The translations under genes and the position numbers were made by a program. Source: Couchioplanes caeruleus (lineage in GTDB: Bacteria; Actinomycetota; Actinomycetes; Mycobacteriales; Micromonosporaceae). Taken from it: DNA of 64,000 nucleotides. The notes under the pieces are model-generated. The model saw nothing but the letters and a program-made list of their open reading frames with translations, was not told the DNA's origin and ran no database searches. The stretch spans positions 2,480,001 to 2,544,000 of the forward strand of contig NZ_RJKL01000001.1 in assembly GCF_003751945.1 (NCBI RefSeq), given 5' to 3'. Of this stretch, positions 62,965-64,000 are shown in pieces; the first letter of the stretch is position 1; every line of letters starts with the position of its first letter.

Positions 62965-63900
62965 ATGACAACGGCGGCGGACGGCGGGCATCGCGAGCAG
63001 CTCGTCAACGGCGAGGCCGTCGAGGTCGACGTCCGGCACGCCCGGATCGGCTCGCGAGGGCTGGCGCTGCTGCTCGACATGATGGTGCAGGCGGCGCTGG
63101 CGCTCGTCCTGCTCATCGGCGCCCAGGCCGTCTTCCTGCTCGGCGACGCCGCGGACGAGGCGCTGGCCGCGGCGATCGTCACCGTCGTCGTGATCGCCGT
63201 GTTCGTCGCGTACCCCACCGTGACCGAGACGCTCACCGACGGCCGCAGCCTCGGCAAGCGGGCGATGGGCCTGCGCGTCGTCCGGGAGGACGGCGGCCCG
63301 ATCCGGGTCCGCCACGCCCTCGTGCGCAGCCTCGTCGGCCTCGCCGTGGAGTGGCCCGGCCTGCTCTTCCCGCCCTTCACCTGGGCGGTCGCGCTGACCA
63401 CGATGCTGTTCCAGCGGCAGGGCCGGCGCCTGGGCGACCTGGCGGCCGGCACCTTCGTGATCCACGAGCGGTCCCCGGCGCCGTGGGGCTGGGTGCCGGC
63501 GATGCCGCCGCCGCTCGCGGCCTGGGCCGCGCGGCTCGACCTGACGAACCTCGACGACGACCTGGCCCTCGCCGCGCGGCACTACCTGGCCCGCGCGGCC
63601 GACATCCGCCCGCCGATGAACGCCCGGTTCGCGCACACCCTCGCGGCCGAGGTGAGCGAGAAGATCACCCAACCGATCCCGCCGGGCGTGCCACCCTGGG
63701 CCTTCCTCAGCGCGGTCCTCGCCGAACGCCGCCGCCGCGCCGGCGGCCGGGCCGAGGCCACCCGGGCTCTGACCCAGCGCATCTGGCCCGGCTTCGGCCG
63801 CCTCGAGTGGGCCCGCGCCGCCGGCCCCACCTGGGACCCGGCCGGCATCAACCCACCCCTGCTCGGCGTGATGAAGGAAGAGGGCATCACAGGGAGGTAG
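62965..63900 (+). CDS. RDD-family membrane protein
   Basis: A 311-aa protein with the RDD signature ('VRHARIGSRGLALLLDMMVQ', then 'DGRSLGKRAMGLRVV', 'RRLGDLAAGTFVIHERSP'), about three hydrophobic helices and a soluble C-terminal half. TTAACT ends six bases before the ATG at 62965, a possible leaderless -10. Function unknown, though RDD proteins have been linked to ion or solute handling. Its last 14 bases overlap argS on the other strand. Confidence 0.85.
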   Translation: MTTAADGGHREQLVNGEAVEVDVRHARIGSRGLALLLDMMVQAALALVLLIGAQAVFLLGDAADEALAAAIVTVVVIAVFVAYPTVTETLTDGRSLGKRAMGLRVVREDGGPIRVRHALVRSLVGLAVEWPGLLFPPFTWAVALTTMLFQRQGRRLGDLAAGTFVIHERSPAPWGWVPAMPPPLAAWAARLDLTNLDDDLALAARHYLARAADIRPPMNARFAHTLAAEVSEKITQPIPPGVPPWAFLSAVLAERRRRAGGRAEATRALTQRIWPGFGRLEWARAAGPTWDPAGINPPLLGVMKEEGITGR

Positions 63901-64000
63901 GAGCGGCCATCCCCAGCAGGTCGAGTCCCTGCCGCAGGGTGCGCCCGGTCAGCACGCACAGTGCCAGCCGGCTCGCCCGGACGTCGTCGGGCGCCTTGAG
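63887..64000 (-). CDS. argS: Arginyl-tRNA synthetase, C-terminal 37 residues only
   Basis: The fragment reads LKAPDDVRASRLALCVLTGR and then TLRQGLDLLGMAAPTSL before a TGA at 63889-63887. Pattern RLALC...TLRQGLDLLG is the end of the ArgS anticodon-binding domain. The rest of the gene lies past the window edge. Overlaps the RDD gene tail by 14 bases. Confidence 0.8.
   Translation of the reverse strand, partial: LKAPDDVRASRLALCVLTGRTLRQGLDLLGMAAPTSL

Overview
The window is very GC-rich, rich in GTG starts, and carries actinobacterial signature families (DUF3052, DUF3145, FasR/PucR, the SpoIIM/DUF58/MoxR/DUF4350/DUF4129/RDD cluster, PASTA-less Ser/Thr kinase). Together with the gene order around aceE this points to a filamentous actinomycete, most likely Micromonosporaceae (Actinoplanes-like); the genus is inference. 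It reads as an ordinary chromosomal segment: no integrase, intact insertion sequence or CRISPR array was seen.

Layout. 1-3492: a minus-strand three-gene set (LysM cell-wall protein, an unrecognised 630-aa protein, and a truncated beta-rich protein), possibly phage-derived. 3742-6233: NarL-type two-component pair. 6424-6498: tRNA-Val(TAC). 6535-25716: an acetyl-CoA/fatty-acid block: ahpE, DUF3052, a fused two-domain E1-like enzyme, YjbQ, aceE, then (after an insertion with gltX, a sigma/membrane-protein pair and a TetR regulator) fasR-fabD-fabH-acpP-fabF-accD6. The order ahpE/DUF3052/aceE/fasR/fabD/acp/ketosynthase/accD6 matches the mycobacterial ahpE-to-accD6 region, so the genes from pyruvate dehydrogenase to malonyl-CoA supply and chain elongation sit together.

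25782-46565: housekeeping and accessory genes on both strands: GH3 lipoprotein, DUF3145, beta-carbonic anhydrase with a Pro/Val/Ser extension, alpha/beta hydrolase, a second two-component pair, HelD-type RNA-polymerase-recycling ATPase, CDF metal exporter, PfkB kinase linked to surE through two duplicated mini-ORFs, STAS protein, a repeat-containing membrane protein, YdeI, Ser/Thr kinase and a Tyr/Pro/Gln-rich membrane protein. 46633-48420 is a Tat-exported 5'-nucleotidase.

48508-56832 is the most unusual locus. On the minus strand a Trypco1-type small protein precedes a 1319-aa trypsin + STAND NTPase + 14-blade WD40 protein. Divergently, a winged-helix protein is translationally coupled to a 1042-aa double ATPase (N-terminal AAA/ORC-like, C-terminal HerA/FtsK-like). 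The 283-bp gap between them holds several dyads. The architecture looks like an NTP-dependent conflict (defence) system.

56884-63900 is a translationally overlapped membrane-protein/DUF4129/DUF4350/MoxR/DUF58 operon flanked by SpoIIM and RDD genes; the end of argS enters from the right edge. Several genes show a -10 hexamer ending six or seven bases before the start codon, which suggests leaderless transcripts and helps fix their starts.
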